This document shows, piece after piece, positions 1 through 6,801 of a stretch of 64,000 nt of DNA; position 1 is the stretch's first letter; every line of letters begins with the position of its first letter. The DNA is from Bryobacterales bacterium F-183. GTDB taxonomy: Bacteria > Acidobacteriota > Terriglobia > Bryobacterales > Bryobacteraceae. The stretch spans positions 4,359,835-4,423,834 of the forward strand of contig AP025252.1 in NCBI GenBank assembly GCA_016865505.2, read 5' to 3'. Below the pieces are notes generated by a model. It did not search any database, was not told the origin of the DNA, and was given only the letters and a program-made list of their open reading frames with translations. A program made the translations under genes and the position numbers.

Positions 1-574
1 GGTTGTTGTCGACGCCGTCGAGAATGAAGTTGTTTTGCGTGTGGTAGTTGCCGTTTGCAACAAACCAGCCTGGACCTCGGGTCACCGGGTTCAGGGTACT
101 CGCGGCAACGCCGGGCGAGAGAAGCGCAAGCTCCGTGTAGCGGCGGCCGGCGAGCGGAAGTTCCACCGCCGTGCGGCCCGTAATGACTTGGCCGAGCGAG
201 CCCTGTTCCGTTTGAATGGACGCCACCGCAGCGGAGACCTCTACGGTTTCGCTGACCGAAGAGACATCCAGACGGACGCGCAAGACGCGGCGTTCGTCGA
301 CGCTGATTTGCACAGCGGAAAGCCGGACCGTCTTAAAGCCGGGGTTCTGCACCTCGACGTCATAAGTTCCGCGCACAATTGGACTGAAGAACGCATAGCC
401 TTCTGAAGAGGTGTTGTTCGAAAGGCGTAGCCCGGTGGCCGCATTTTGGACCGAAACCTTGGCGCCAACAATGGCGGACTGCGAGGAGTCTTCCACAAGA
501 ACGCGAAGTGAAGCCGAGTCTGTCTGTGCGAGCAGGGACGCAGCTATAGCCAAGCCGAGCAAAGTGCTTCTCAT
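1..574 (-). CDS. TonB-dependent receptor, Oar-like, N-terminal fragment
   Basis: Open at the left edge: the first 191 residues of a gene that begins with ATG at 574 and runs out of the window. The translation starts with a signal peptide (MRSTLLGLAIAASLLAQ), then a carboxypeptidase-regulatory (Cna-B-like) beta domain at about residues 20-100 with the usual G-A-x-V, S-x-x-G-Y-x-F and G-x-Y-x-V-x-V positions. It continues into a plug-type region (about 125-191) containing ELPLAGRRYTEL and FILDGVDNN, which is the layout of the very large acidobacterial outer-membrane receptors. Such proteins are thought to import or bind large substrates, but the substrate cannot be told from this part. About 150 bases of apparent non-coding DNA lie upstream, before the next gene. 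Confidence 0.85.
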   Translation of the reverse strand, partial: MRSTLLGLAIAASLLAQTDSASLRVLVEDSSQSAIVGAKVSVQNAATGLRLSNNTSSEGYAFFSPIVRGTYDVEVQNPGFKTVRLSAVQISVDERRVLRVRLDVSSVSETVEVSAAVASIQTEQGSLGQVITGRTAVELPLAGRRYTELALLSPGVAASTLNPVTRGPGWFVANGNYHTQNNFILDGVDNN

Positions 575-726
575 GGGTGCCAGAGTAGCGGGACAGCGTC
601 ACAGCGACATTAGCGACGCATTCCAATTTGCTTACATTGGTGGAGATCCGCGTAGTAGTTCCGATCGCTCGCGGAAAGGCCGTTGAAACGCACCGACCGG
701 CCCATCGAAGTTGCCTCCGCGCGGCG

Positions 727-1194
727 CTACGGAGTACCGCGTACGATTTTGCCGAAGAGTTGGCCTCCGTAGCCGCCTTTGCTGCTGCTCCATGTACCTG
801 CGTATTGATCGCCATGCAGTACGACACGGGCGGTGTAGGAACCCATGCCCGGTACACCGACGTCGGTGAGACAGAGGACCGGCGTGTCGTCTCCGGCCCA
901 GCGGACGCTGACGGGTACGGGGATGGGGAGTTCCTGATCCTTGTACTTGAACTTTGCCGTGAGGAGCCAGGTGTCGCCGGTGAGCTTGCTGGCGGAGGAG
1001 ATGGTGTAACGCTCTTCGCTGCTGATCTTGTCGCTACGGGTGCTCGACGAGCGGCCTACTAATGTGATGCCGCCTTCTATGAACTTGCGGAACTTGGTGT
1101 CGAGGTCGACGGGAGCTGCAGCGGTCTTCGATGACGAGCAGGACGAGGCGGCGAATAACAGCAAACAGGCGATCCATGCACGCAGCGGCAACAT
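727..1194 (-). CDS. Small secreted lipoprotein of unknown function
   Basis: 155 residues from the ATG at 1194. The reading frame is open further upstream, but the start is placed here because a lipoprotein signal follows at once: MLPLRAWIACLLLFAASSC, with Ala-Ser-Ser-Cys as lipobox and a serine-rich tether. The mature part (about residues 30-155) looks like a single beta-rich domain with repeated polar strands, such as SARKLT-type and WLLTAKFKYKD segments, and ends KIVRGTP. I do not recognise a named family; acidobacterial genomes carry many such small envelope proteins. It lies between the receptor fragment and the NlpC-like gene on the same strand, with 26 bases to the latter. Confidence 0.7.
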   Translation of the reverse strand: MLPLRAWIACLLLFAASSCSSSKTAAAPVDLDTKFRKFIEGGITLVGRSSSTRSDKISSEERYTISSASKLTGDTWLLTAKFKYKDQELPIPVPVSVRWAGDDTPVLCLTDVGVPGMGSYTARVVLHGDQYAGTWSSSKGGYGGQLFGKIVRGTP

Positions 1195-1220
1195 GCCACA
1201 AGTGTACTCAGTTGGCGTAG

Positions 1221-1973
1221 CTAGCCGCGAACGTTCCAGCGGCCGAGCAGGATCTCGTCGGTGGGACGGAGCTTGGCGGTTACTCTGGAGCGACCGATGT
1301 TGCTGCGGGTGACGCCCCAATGCGCGCCCTTTGCCTCCATCATGTGGGTTGCGTCGATCGCGATGCCAATGTGGCTGAGGTTGAAGATCAGGATGTCGCC
1401 GGTTTGGATGGTGGCAGCGATATCGGGATGGCTGGCTGCTTGGGCGAGAGCATGCCTCTGGCAGTGCGCAATGCTGTTGATGCTAGTCGTCAGGAAGATG
1501 CTCCACATCACCCAGTTGACGAGACCGATGCAGTCAAAGTGGCGCTTGTTCTGACACGACTCACCGAAGGTAAGCTGGCCCGGATTCTCGGTGTCGGGCC
1601 GGGGCCAGCGATAGGTTTCCGGCCTGTTCGTTAGGGCGAAGTGGCGAAGGGCGGCAGGTGACTCGGCGATGTTGCGGGGTACACAGGGGAGAGCAGTGGC
1701 TGTTCGTGGGCGTCCACAACAGAAAGTGGTCACATCGGAGGCGCAAACCGCCGAATGGATACGCGGCGGCTGGGGATTGCGAGTTGGGGTGTCGCCATAC
1801 CTGTCCTCCGGCATGGAGAGGCGGTGGTACCAAACCGGGTGACCGTTCGAAAAGCCTGGGTGGTTCCCGAAGCTCCCGTGCAGGTAGTGGGCGCCTTCTG
1901 CCTGATCCAGATATTGGTTCACCATTTGCCGGTAGCGATCGTAGCGTGACATAGCTTTCGCTTTTTCTATCAT
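1221..1973 (-). CDS. NlpC/P60-like cysteine peptidase or amidase
   Basis: 250 residues from ATG 1973; ATG 1952 (MSRYDRYRQ) is an equally possible start. The C-terminal half carries a papain-like NlpC/P60 arrangement: a nucleophile region HFDCIGLVNWVMW (Cys near residue 145) and then GDILIFNLSHIGIAID with a candidate catalytic His near 205. The N-terminal 130 residues resemble nothing I know and are rich in Pro, His and Arg. There is no signal peptide or membrane segment, which is unusual for a cell-wall hydrolase, so the protein either acts in the cytoplasm or is exported by a route not visible here. It is divergent from the cysM operon. The family call rests on the Cys and His boxes only. 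Confidence 0.65.
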   Translation of the reverse strand: MIEKAKAMSRYDRYRQMVNQYLDQAEGAHYLHGSFGNHPGFSNGHPVWYHRLSMPEDRYGDTPTRNPQPPRIHSAVCASDVTTFCCGRPRTATALPCVPRNIAESPAALRHFALTNRPETYRWPRPDTENPGQLTFGESCQNKRHFDCIGLVNWVMWSIFLTTSINSIAHCQRHALAQAASHPDIAATIQTGDILIFNLSHIGIAIDATHMMEAKGAHWGVTRSNIGRSRVTAKLRPTDEILLGRWNVRG

Positions 1974-2019
1974 CGTCCAATTTGCTTTGGAGTTGAACCT
2001 CCAATCAAACTACCTTAAG

Positions 2020-2048
2020 TTGACAGGGATATAGGTGATCACTATCCT
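2020..2048 (+). promoter_or_regulatory. Sigma-70-type promoter of the cysM operon
   Basis: TTGACA at 2020-2025, a 17-base spacer and TATCCT at 2043-2048. The -35 box is perfect and the -10 matches 4 of 6. The predicted start of transcription, 6-8 bases after the -10 box, falls on or next to the ATG at 2055, so the transcript would have almost no leader. Confidence 0.6.
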
Positions 2049-2054
2049 AGGCTT

Positions 2055-3017
2055 ATGGTGGATGCGCCTGTCTCTTCTGTGGCTTACGGCGCGACTGCCC
2101 ATTCCATTCTCGACCTTGTTGGCCGTACCCCGCTGATTCGATTGGACAAAATCGACTCAGATCTGGGCGGTATCGAGATTTGGGGGAAAGCCGAGTTCAT
2201 GAACCCTGGCGGGTCCGTGAAAGACCGGCCGGCGCTCAATATGATCAATGAGGGCGAGGCGAGCGGGCGGCTTACCAAAGACAAGGTCATCCTGGATTCG
2301 ACGAGCGGGAATACGGGGATCGCGTATGCCATGGTGGCGTCGTACAAGGGCTACAAGGTCAAGCTTTGTTTGCCTGCGAATGCGTCTCCGGAGCGGAAAC
2401 AGACCCTGAAAGCCTATGGCGCGGAGTTGGTTCTGACGCCGGCGGGCGAGGGGTCCGATGGGGCCATTTTGAAGTGCCGCGAGATCTTTGCCGAAGATCC
2501 GGAGCGGTATTTTTACCCCGATCAGTACAACAATCCGGCGAACTGGCAGTCCCACTACAACACCACGGCGGTTGAGATCTTGCATCAGACGGGCGGTCGC
2601 GTCACGCACTTTCTGGCTGCGATGGGGACGTCGGGTACGTTTGTTGGGGCGTCGCGGCGGTTGAAGCAGGAAAAGCCCGGGGTGGTTTGCATTTCGGGGC
2701 AACCGTCGTCGGGATTTCACGGTTTAGAGGGCTTGAAGCATATGCCGACGGCGATTGTGCCGGGCATTTATGACGAAGCTCTGGCGGATGAGAACGTCTG
2801 GATTGAGACCGAAGACGCGCTGGCGATGACGCGGCGGTTGGGTCGCAAACAGGGGCTGCTGGTGGGGATTTCGGCCGGTGCGAATGTGCTGGCGGCTTAC
2901 CAGTTGGGGCAAAAGTTGCAGGCCGAAGGCAAGACTTCATCCGTGATTGTTACTATTCTTTGCGATAGCGCATCCAAGTACCTAAGCGAACATTTTTGGA
3001 ACGATGCTGACCATTGA
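2055..3017 (+). CDS. cysM: PLP-dependent cysteine synthase, CysM type
   Basis: 320 residues. A fold-type II PLP enzyme making cysteine from an activated serine and a sulfide donor. Visible marks are the PLP lysine in NPGGSVKDRPA (about residue 56), the substrate loop STSGNTGIA, the phosphate-binding GTSGT (about 190) and the C-terminal SAGAN segment. Family members encoded beside a JAMM protease and a sulfur-carrier protein, as in Mycobacterium tuberculosis, take sulfur from the carrier's C-terminal thiocarboxylate and use O-phosphoserine. The three downstream genes make that mode likely here, although free sulfide with O-acetylserine cannot be excluded. The ATG at 2055 sits just after the promoter. 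The 3' end overlaps the next gene by 14 bases. Confidence 0.93.
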   Translation: MVDAPVSSVAYGATAHSILDLVGRTPLIRLDKIDSDLGGIEIWGKAEFMNPGGSVKDRPALNMINEGEASGRLTKDKVILDSTSGNTGIAYAMVASYKGYKVKLCLPANASPERKQTLKAYGAELVLTPAGEGSDGAILKCREIFAEDPERYFYPDQYNNPANWQSHYNTTAVEILHQTGGRVTHFLAAMGTSGTFVGASRRLKQEKPGVVCISGQPSSGFHGLEGLKHMPTAIVPGIYDEALADENVWIETEDALAMTRRLGRKQGLLVGISAGANVLAAYQLGQKLQAEGKTSSVIVTILCDSASKYLSEHFWNDADH

Positions 3018-3417
3018 GAAGGCTGCCTGGGACGTCATGGTGGCCCATGCCGAAGCCACTTATCCCAACGAATGCTGCGGCGTGATGCTCGGCAAGGGCA
3101 AGACTGTGACGCGCGCCAAGGCGCTCGACAATACCTATGAAGGCGCGCAGGAGGACCGGTACGAGATTCGGCCGGAAGACCTGCTGGCTGCCGATCGCGA
3201 GGCGCGGAAAGACGGGCTGGATATTGTCGGCATCTTTCATTCGCATCCGGACTGCGCTGCCTATTTTTCAAAGACCGACCTGGAGAATTCCTGTCCCTGG
3301 TACTCCTTTGTCGTGCTTTCGATCTTGAAGGGAAAGTTTGATAACGCGGGAAGCTTTCTGCCGAATGCCGAGCAGACGGAGGCTCCTGAAGAGGAACTGA
3401 TATGGCCAAAATCCTGA
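3004..3417 (+). CDS. mec: JAMM/MPN+ metalloprotease, Mec-like
   Basis: 137 residues with a complete JAMM zinc signature: a Glu in the first helix-strand region (YPNECCGVMLG) and HSHPDCAAYFSKTD, which fits H-x-H-x7-S-x2-D. In the M. tuberculosis pathway the equivalent enzyme hydrolyses the CysO-cysteine adduct to free cysteine and regenerates the carrier. Related enzymes (HcyD, QbsD) instead trim residues that cap the carrier's Gly-Gly end. Here the carrier ends Gly-Gly-Arg, so this protein may do both jobs; that is inference. The gene starts inside the end of cysM and its last 16 bases overlap the carrier gene, pointing to coupled translation. Confidence 0.9.
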   Translation: MLTIEKAAWDVMVAHAEATYPNECCGVMLGKGKTVTRAKALDNTYEGAQEDRYEIRPEDLLAADREARKDGLDIVGIFHSHPDCAAYFSKTDLENSCPWYSFVVLSILKGKFDNAGSFLPNAEQTEAPEEELIWPKS

Positions 3418-3677
3418 TCCCCACGCCGCTGCGCCAGTTTGCCGGCGGGAACGACACCGTGGACGTGACCGGCGCGACCGTGGGCGAGGCGCTGACGGCG
3501 CTGACCACCGCGCATCCGGACCTGCGCAAGAACCTGTACAACGATGCGGGTGCGCTGCGTAGCTTTGTGAACGTCTATCTGAACGACGAAGACATCCGCT
3601 ATCTGTCGAAAGACGCTACGCCGCTGAGCGATGGGGATACGATCTCCATCGTGCCATCGATCGCCGGAGGTCGCTAA
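3402..3677 (+). CDS. cysO: ThiS/MoaD-type sulfur carrier protein, CysO-like
   Basis: 91 residues, beta-grasp fold of the ThiS/MoaD family: begins with a MAKILIPTPLRQFAGG strand pair and ends in the tail IVPSIAGGR. The terminal Gly-Gly is the site that is adenylated and turned into a thiocarboxylate. The extra C-terminal Arg means the encoded form is capped and must be trimmed before activation, or else that this homologue works differently. Length and the conserved VNVYLNDEDIRYL core fit CysO of the cysteine pathway better than ThiS. It sits between the protease that probably processes it and the E1 enzyme that activates it. Confidence 0.88.
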   Translation: MAKILIPTPLRQFAGGNDTVDVTGATVGEALTALTTAHPDLRKNLYNDAGALRSFVNVYLNDEDIRYLSKDATPLSDGDTISIVPSIAGGR

Positions 3678-3680
3678 GTT

Positions 3681-4823
3681 TTGGCGTTAACCAATCAAGA
3701 GATCGCCCGCTATTCCCGGCATCTGATCCTGCCGGAAGTGGGCATGGAAGGGCAAAACAAGCTCAAGAACGCGAGTGTCCTGTTGATTGGCACCGGCGGA
3801 CTGGGCGCGCCTTCCGCACTGTATCTGGCTGCGTCGGGCATCGGTCGTATCGGCCTGGTGGACTTTGACGTGGTCGATGAGTCCAACCTGCAGCGGCAGA
3901 TCATTCACGGCACCAAGGATATTGGGCGGAAGAAGCTGCATTCGGCGCGCGATAGCATGCACGACATCAATCCGTACATGCAGATCGACCTGTTCGAAGA
4001 GGCGCTCGAAAGTTCGAACGCGATGCGGATCCTAAAGGATTACGACATTGTGCTCGATGGTACGGACAACTTTCCGACGCGGTATCTGACCAACGACGCT
4101 TGCGTGCTGTCGGGCAAGCCGAACGTGTACGGGTCGATCTTCCGGTTCGAAGGGCAGTCCACTGTGTTTGCGACGAAGGACGGGCCCTGTTACCGGTGTT
4201 TGTATCCGGAGCCGCCACCTCCTGGTTTGGTGCCGTCGTGCGCCGAGGGCGGCGTGATGGGCGTGCTGCCGGGCATCATCGGCGTGATTCAGGCAACCGA
4301 GACGGTGAAGCTGATTTTGGGGGCGGGGAATCCGCTGATCGGGCGGCTTCTGCTGTACGATGCCCTGGGGATGAAGTTCCGGGAATTGAAGATCCGCAAG
4401 GATCCGAATTGCCCGATCTGCGGTCCGAACAAGACGATTACGGAACTGATCGATTATCACCAGTTCTGCGGGATTCCGTCGACGCCTCCGCCACCGCCTC
4501 CTGCATCGGCCGAAGTGGAGCCGTTGGTGGTGAAGCAGTGGTTGAGCGAGGGGCGGAAGTTCACATTTATCGACGTGCGCGAGCCGCATGAGTACCAGAT
4601 TGCGCGCATTGAAGGTACGCAACTGCTGCCGCTGGGCGAGGTGCCGAAACGGTTAGGCGAATTCGATAAGAATGCCGAGATCGTGGTGCATTGCAAGAGC
4701 GGTATGCGTAGCGCTAAGGCGCAGAAAGCAATGCAGGAGGCCGGTTTCACCAACGTGCTAAACATGAAGGGTGGAATTTTGGCCTGGAGTGACAAAGTCG
4801 ATCCGAAGATTCCGAAGTATTAG
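3681..4823 (+). CDS. moeZ: E1-like adenylyltransferase/sulfurtransferase with rhodanese domain, MoeZ-like
   Basis: 380 residues from a TTG at 3681, four bases after the carrier gene. Residues 1-260 form a ThiF/MoeB domain: nucleotide loop GTGGLGAPSA, the Arg finger region LQRQI, two zinc CxxC pairs (CYRC and CPIC) and a PSCAEGGVMG segment with the conserved Cys. Residues about 285-380 are a rhodanese domain with the active-site loop CKSGMRS. By family knowledge it adenylates the carrier's Gly-Gly end and transfers sulfur from the rhodanese persulfide. The proline run near residue 265 is the linker. It could also serve MoaD or ThiS elsewhere in the genome. Confidence 0.92.
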   Translation: MALTNQEIARYSRHLILPEVGMEGQNKLKNASVLLIGTGGLGAPSALYLAASGIGRIGLVDFDVVDESNLQRQIIHGTKDIGRKKLHSARDSMHDINPYMQIDLFEEALESSNAMRILKDYDIVLDGTDNFPTRYLTNDACVLSGKPNVYGSIFRFEGQSTVFATKDGPCYRCLYPEPPPPGLVPSCAEGGVMGVLPGIIGVIQATETVKLILGAGNPLIGRLLLYDALGMKFRELKIRKDPNCPICGPNKTITELIDYHQFCGIPSTPPPPPPASAEVEPLVVKQWLSEGRKFTFIDVREPHEYQIARIEGTQLLPLGEVPKRLGEFDKNAEIVVHCKSGMRSAKAQKAMQEAGFTNVLNMKGGILAWSDKVDPKIPKY

Positions 4824-5664
4824 TCTGATTTGGGCGGGGGTCTGCATTGTGTGTGGGCTCCCGCTTCCTGCCCAATCTATTCACGTCTATACCGAACTGC
4901 AGCGCGTCGATCCGTTCGGAAATGTCATACAACAAGACCAGGGTCCTGAAGCCGACCGGCGGAGTAGCCGGGAGGTGCTTTCGCCTGCAATTGTGCGGAA
5001 TGCGTCGTCGTCATTTCTGGTGGCGGTGGAGCCTCCTCCGGGGACGCCGTACTGGTTCTATATGGGCGAGAATCCCGAAAATCTGATTCGGGTGACGGTA
5101 TATAAAGCAATTTTCGAAAAAAATTCTGCGGGGAATTTTGTGCCGGACCGGTTGGAGAAGATCGAACTTCCCTACAACGGTCTGGTGCCAGAGAAGGGTA
5201 TTCCCGGGCAGACCACTGAGCTATTCCTGGTTGACGTATTCGTGCCCAAAGACGCGGTGGTACGGCGGATGAAGCTAGAACCGCAGATGTGGATTCCCGA
5301 TAGGTGGATTATCTATCCCATGGAGGTGCGCATTGTTCCTCAGCAACTGCTGGCGAAGGTTCCAGAGAAGGGTGCAGTGGCATCACTCACGTCGCCGGCG
5401 GACGCTACCTACCGCGGAGTTTTTCTTTCGAGCTTCTGCGAAAAGGCTGAGAAATCCGAGGTAGCGGGGGCACTAACCATTAGGAGCCTTATCCTTCGAA
5501 ATGCCCAGCGGGACGCGGCGTTGGCAGCGTCGCTGGGGCGGCCTGAGATCGGGAGACTTTTGGGGTACGAGGGGGATGCGGACTGGTGTCGCGCGGAACC
5601 GGTAGTACTGCACCCGGAGCGGGTTCTAAGGTTACGGGATCGGCTTCTAAGGGAAAAGCCTTAG
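4789..5664 (+). CDS. Secreted protein of unknown function
   Basis: About 291 residues. I chose the GTG at 4789 because it gives a clean signal peptide: a basic start (MTKSIRRFRS), a hydrophobic stretch and a probable cleavage after LPLPAQS. A GTG at 4771 would add six residues. Either start overlaps the end of moeZ. The mature protein has no motif I recognise; segments such as PPGTPYWFYMGENPENL and a Leu/Arg-rich C-terminus (about 235-291) suggest a beta domain followed by helices. Two Cys are present in the C-terminal half. It probably rides on the upstream transcript, but nothing ties it to sulfur metabolism. Confidence 0.7.
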   Translation: MTKSIRRFRSISLIWAGVCIVCGLPLPAQSIHVYTELQRVDPFGNVIQQDQGPEADRRSSREVLSPAIVRNASSSFLVAVEPPPGTPYWFYMGENPENLIRVTVYKAIFEKNSAGNFVPDRLEKIELPYNGLVPEKGIPGQTTELFLVDVFVPKDAVVRRMKLEPQMWIPDRWIIYPMEVRIVPQQLLAKVPEKGAVASLTSPADATYRGVFLSSFCEKAEKSEVAGALTIRSLILRNAQRDAALAASLGRPEIGRLLGYEGDADWCRAEPVVLHPERVLRLRDRLLREKP

Positions 5665-5699
5665 TCGGGGGCTTCCCTTTCCGGAAAAGGGAGGTCATA

Positions 5700-5933
5700 A
5701 TGTCACAAGACGAACTAGACATGTCACCGCTATGCCCGAGGTGTGGAGTTAGCACGGTAACGCCGTCGAAGGCGCAGACCTGGGGCGAAGGCTTGGCGCG
5801 CATGTTTTTCGTTGGACATTACCGTTGTCATACGTGCCTGAAGAGGTTTGCGTGGTTCATGAGTCCGCTGTTGCGGATTCGGGAGCGGGAACCGGAACAT
5901 GTACGCGCGCATCGAGTGGGCGCAGGTGGCTAA
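5700..5933 (+). CDS. Small zinc-ribbon-like protein
   Basis: 77 residues from ATG 5700, preceded by a good ribosome-binding site (GGGAGG, 6 bases away). Two Cys pairs, CPRC at about residue 12 and CHTC at about 45, could hold one zinc ion in a rubredoxin-knuckle ribbon. A short hydrophobic stretch (MFFVGHY, then FAWFMSPLL) lies around the second pair, and the C-terminus is basic. There are no catalytic motifs. The reading frame is open further upstream, but the ribosome-binding site decides the start. Function unknown; it follows the secreted protein by 35 bases and may be co-transcribed with it. Confidence 0.6.
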   Translation: MSQDELDMSPLCPRCGVSTVTPSKAQTWGEGLARMFFVGHYRCHTCLKRFAWFMSPLLRIREREPEHVRAHRVGAGG

Positions 5934-6012
5934 ACGGGATCGTTCAGTGGTAGACTAGCCATTGAACCGGTGCGCTTCTGCCCCGGTTTGTTTTTCCTCC
6001 GTAACCCAAGTT

Positions 6013-6102
6013 GGAGAGATGGCCGAGTGGTTGAAGGCGCACGCTTGGAAAGCGTGTATACGGGAAACTGTATCGAGGGTTCGAATCCCTCTCTCTCCGC
6101 CA
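6013..6102 (+). tRNA. tRNA-Ser, anticodon GGA
   Basis: A full class II tRNA: acceptor GGAGAGA (6013-6019) pairs with TCTCTCC (6092-6098), followed by discriminator G and an encoded CCA ending at 6102. The D arm has TGGCCGAG and TGGTTGAAGGC, the anticodon stem CACGC/GCGTG closes the loop TTGGAAA (anticodon GGA), a long variable arm follows, and the T arm is GAGGGTTCGAATCCCTC. It reads UCC and UCU codons. Confidence 0.97.
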
Positions 6103-6283
6103 GATCGCTTCTCTTGCGATTGTTGTAAATCCAATTTCTAAATACGAAGCGACCCTTCGGTATCCAACGAATATCCGAGCCTTGCTGGCGTTCGCAGGCT
6201 CATTTCCGCCGGGCCGGCGTGACTCTGCCAAGGAGCGCTGTACGCAAAACACTTGCGCGATGTGCCTCCTTCATGTGACGACG

Positions 6284-6605
6284 TACGTGGAGGAGTTTCG
6301 CGCGGTGGTTGAAAATCCCCCTCCGGCGGCACGTGGCGAATTGGAGTTTGAACCGCCTCTGGTGAAGGTGCAGGTGAAGGCTAGCCGCGCTACTGTACGG
6401 CAACCTGGATTCTGGGACGTTTACGAACGCCGCCAAACGGTTTGCGAAGGGTCGCACGAATCTGCGGTTGACTGACGGGACCGATCTGGTAGATCTCATC
6501 CTCACCCACTATGAGCGGTTCGATTCGCGTTACAAAAGCGTGTTGCCGTTGAAGCGCGTGTACGTGGCGGATTCGAAAAAAGGCGTCGCGACGGAGGCGG
6601 CGTGA
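6284..6605 (+). pseudogene. Decayed Mrr-type restriction endonuclease gene (C-terminal remnant)
   Basis: Two pieces of one protein family lie in different frames. The first (frame of 6284) reads RGELEFEPPLVKVQVKAS, matching the core around the catalytic lysines of Mrr-like endonucleases. The second (stop TGA at 6603-6605) reads NLRLTDGTDLVDLILTHYE and then LPLKRVYVADSKKG, the usual C-terminus of such predicted restriction endonucleases. The frame changes near 6410 and the segment normally between the two blocks is missing, so this is a deletion/frameshift relic with no intact N-terminal part. It lies directly after tRNA-Ser, a common site for mobile DNA. No integrase or attachment repeat was found. 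Confidence 0.7.
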
Positions 6606-6682
6606 CGTTCGGGTTTTGATTCCTTCGCGGAGCGTTATCGATTATCTAGAACTCTCATCACATTCGCGTGTCGATTCGACTT

Positions 6683-6730
6683 GGCCCGGTGATTTATGCA
6701 GGTTGCATACGCCGGGCCACCGTCATTTTT
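6683..6730 (+). terminator. Hairpin with T-run, probable intrinsic terminator
   Basis: GGCCCGG (6683-6689) pairs with CCGGGCC (6712-6718), with an inner TATGCA/TGCATA stem, followed within a few bases by a run of T (6725-6730). It lies after the restriction-gene relic and before the M50 gene, so it would end any transcript coming through the tRNA region. Confidence 0.6.
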
Positions 6731-6801
6731 TAACGACTTACGGCGGCCAAACGCATCTTTGTGCGGAGGAATACGTTTGGCCGGAGGAATGAGGAAAGCT
6801 G

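Noticed and set aside
1..406. Plus-strand open frame at the left edge
   Set aside because: It is antisense to the receptor fragment, whose signal peptide and regulatory domain are clear.
6103..6283. Attachment-site duplicate of the tRNA-Ser 3' end
   Set aside because: No second copy of the T-arm/acceptor sequence was found in this stretch or the rest of the window.
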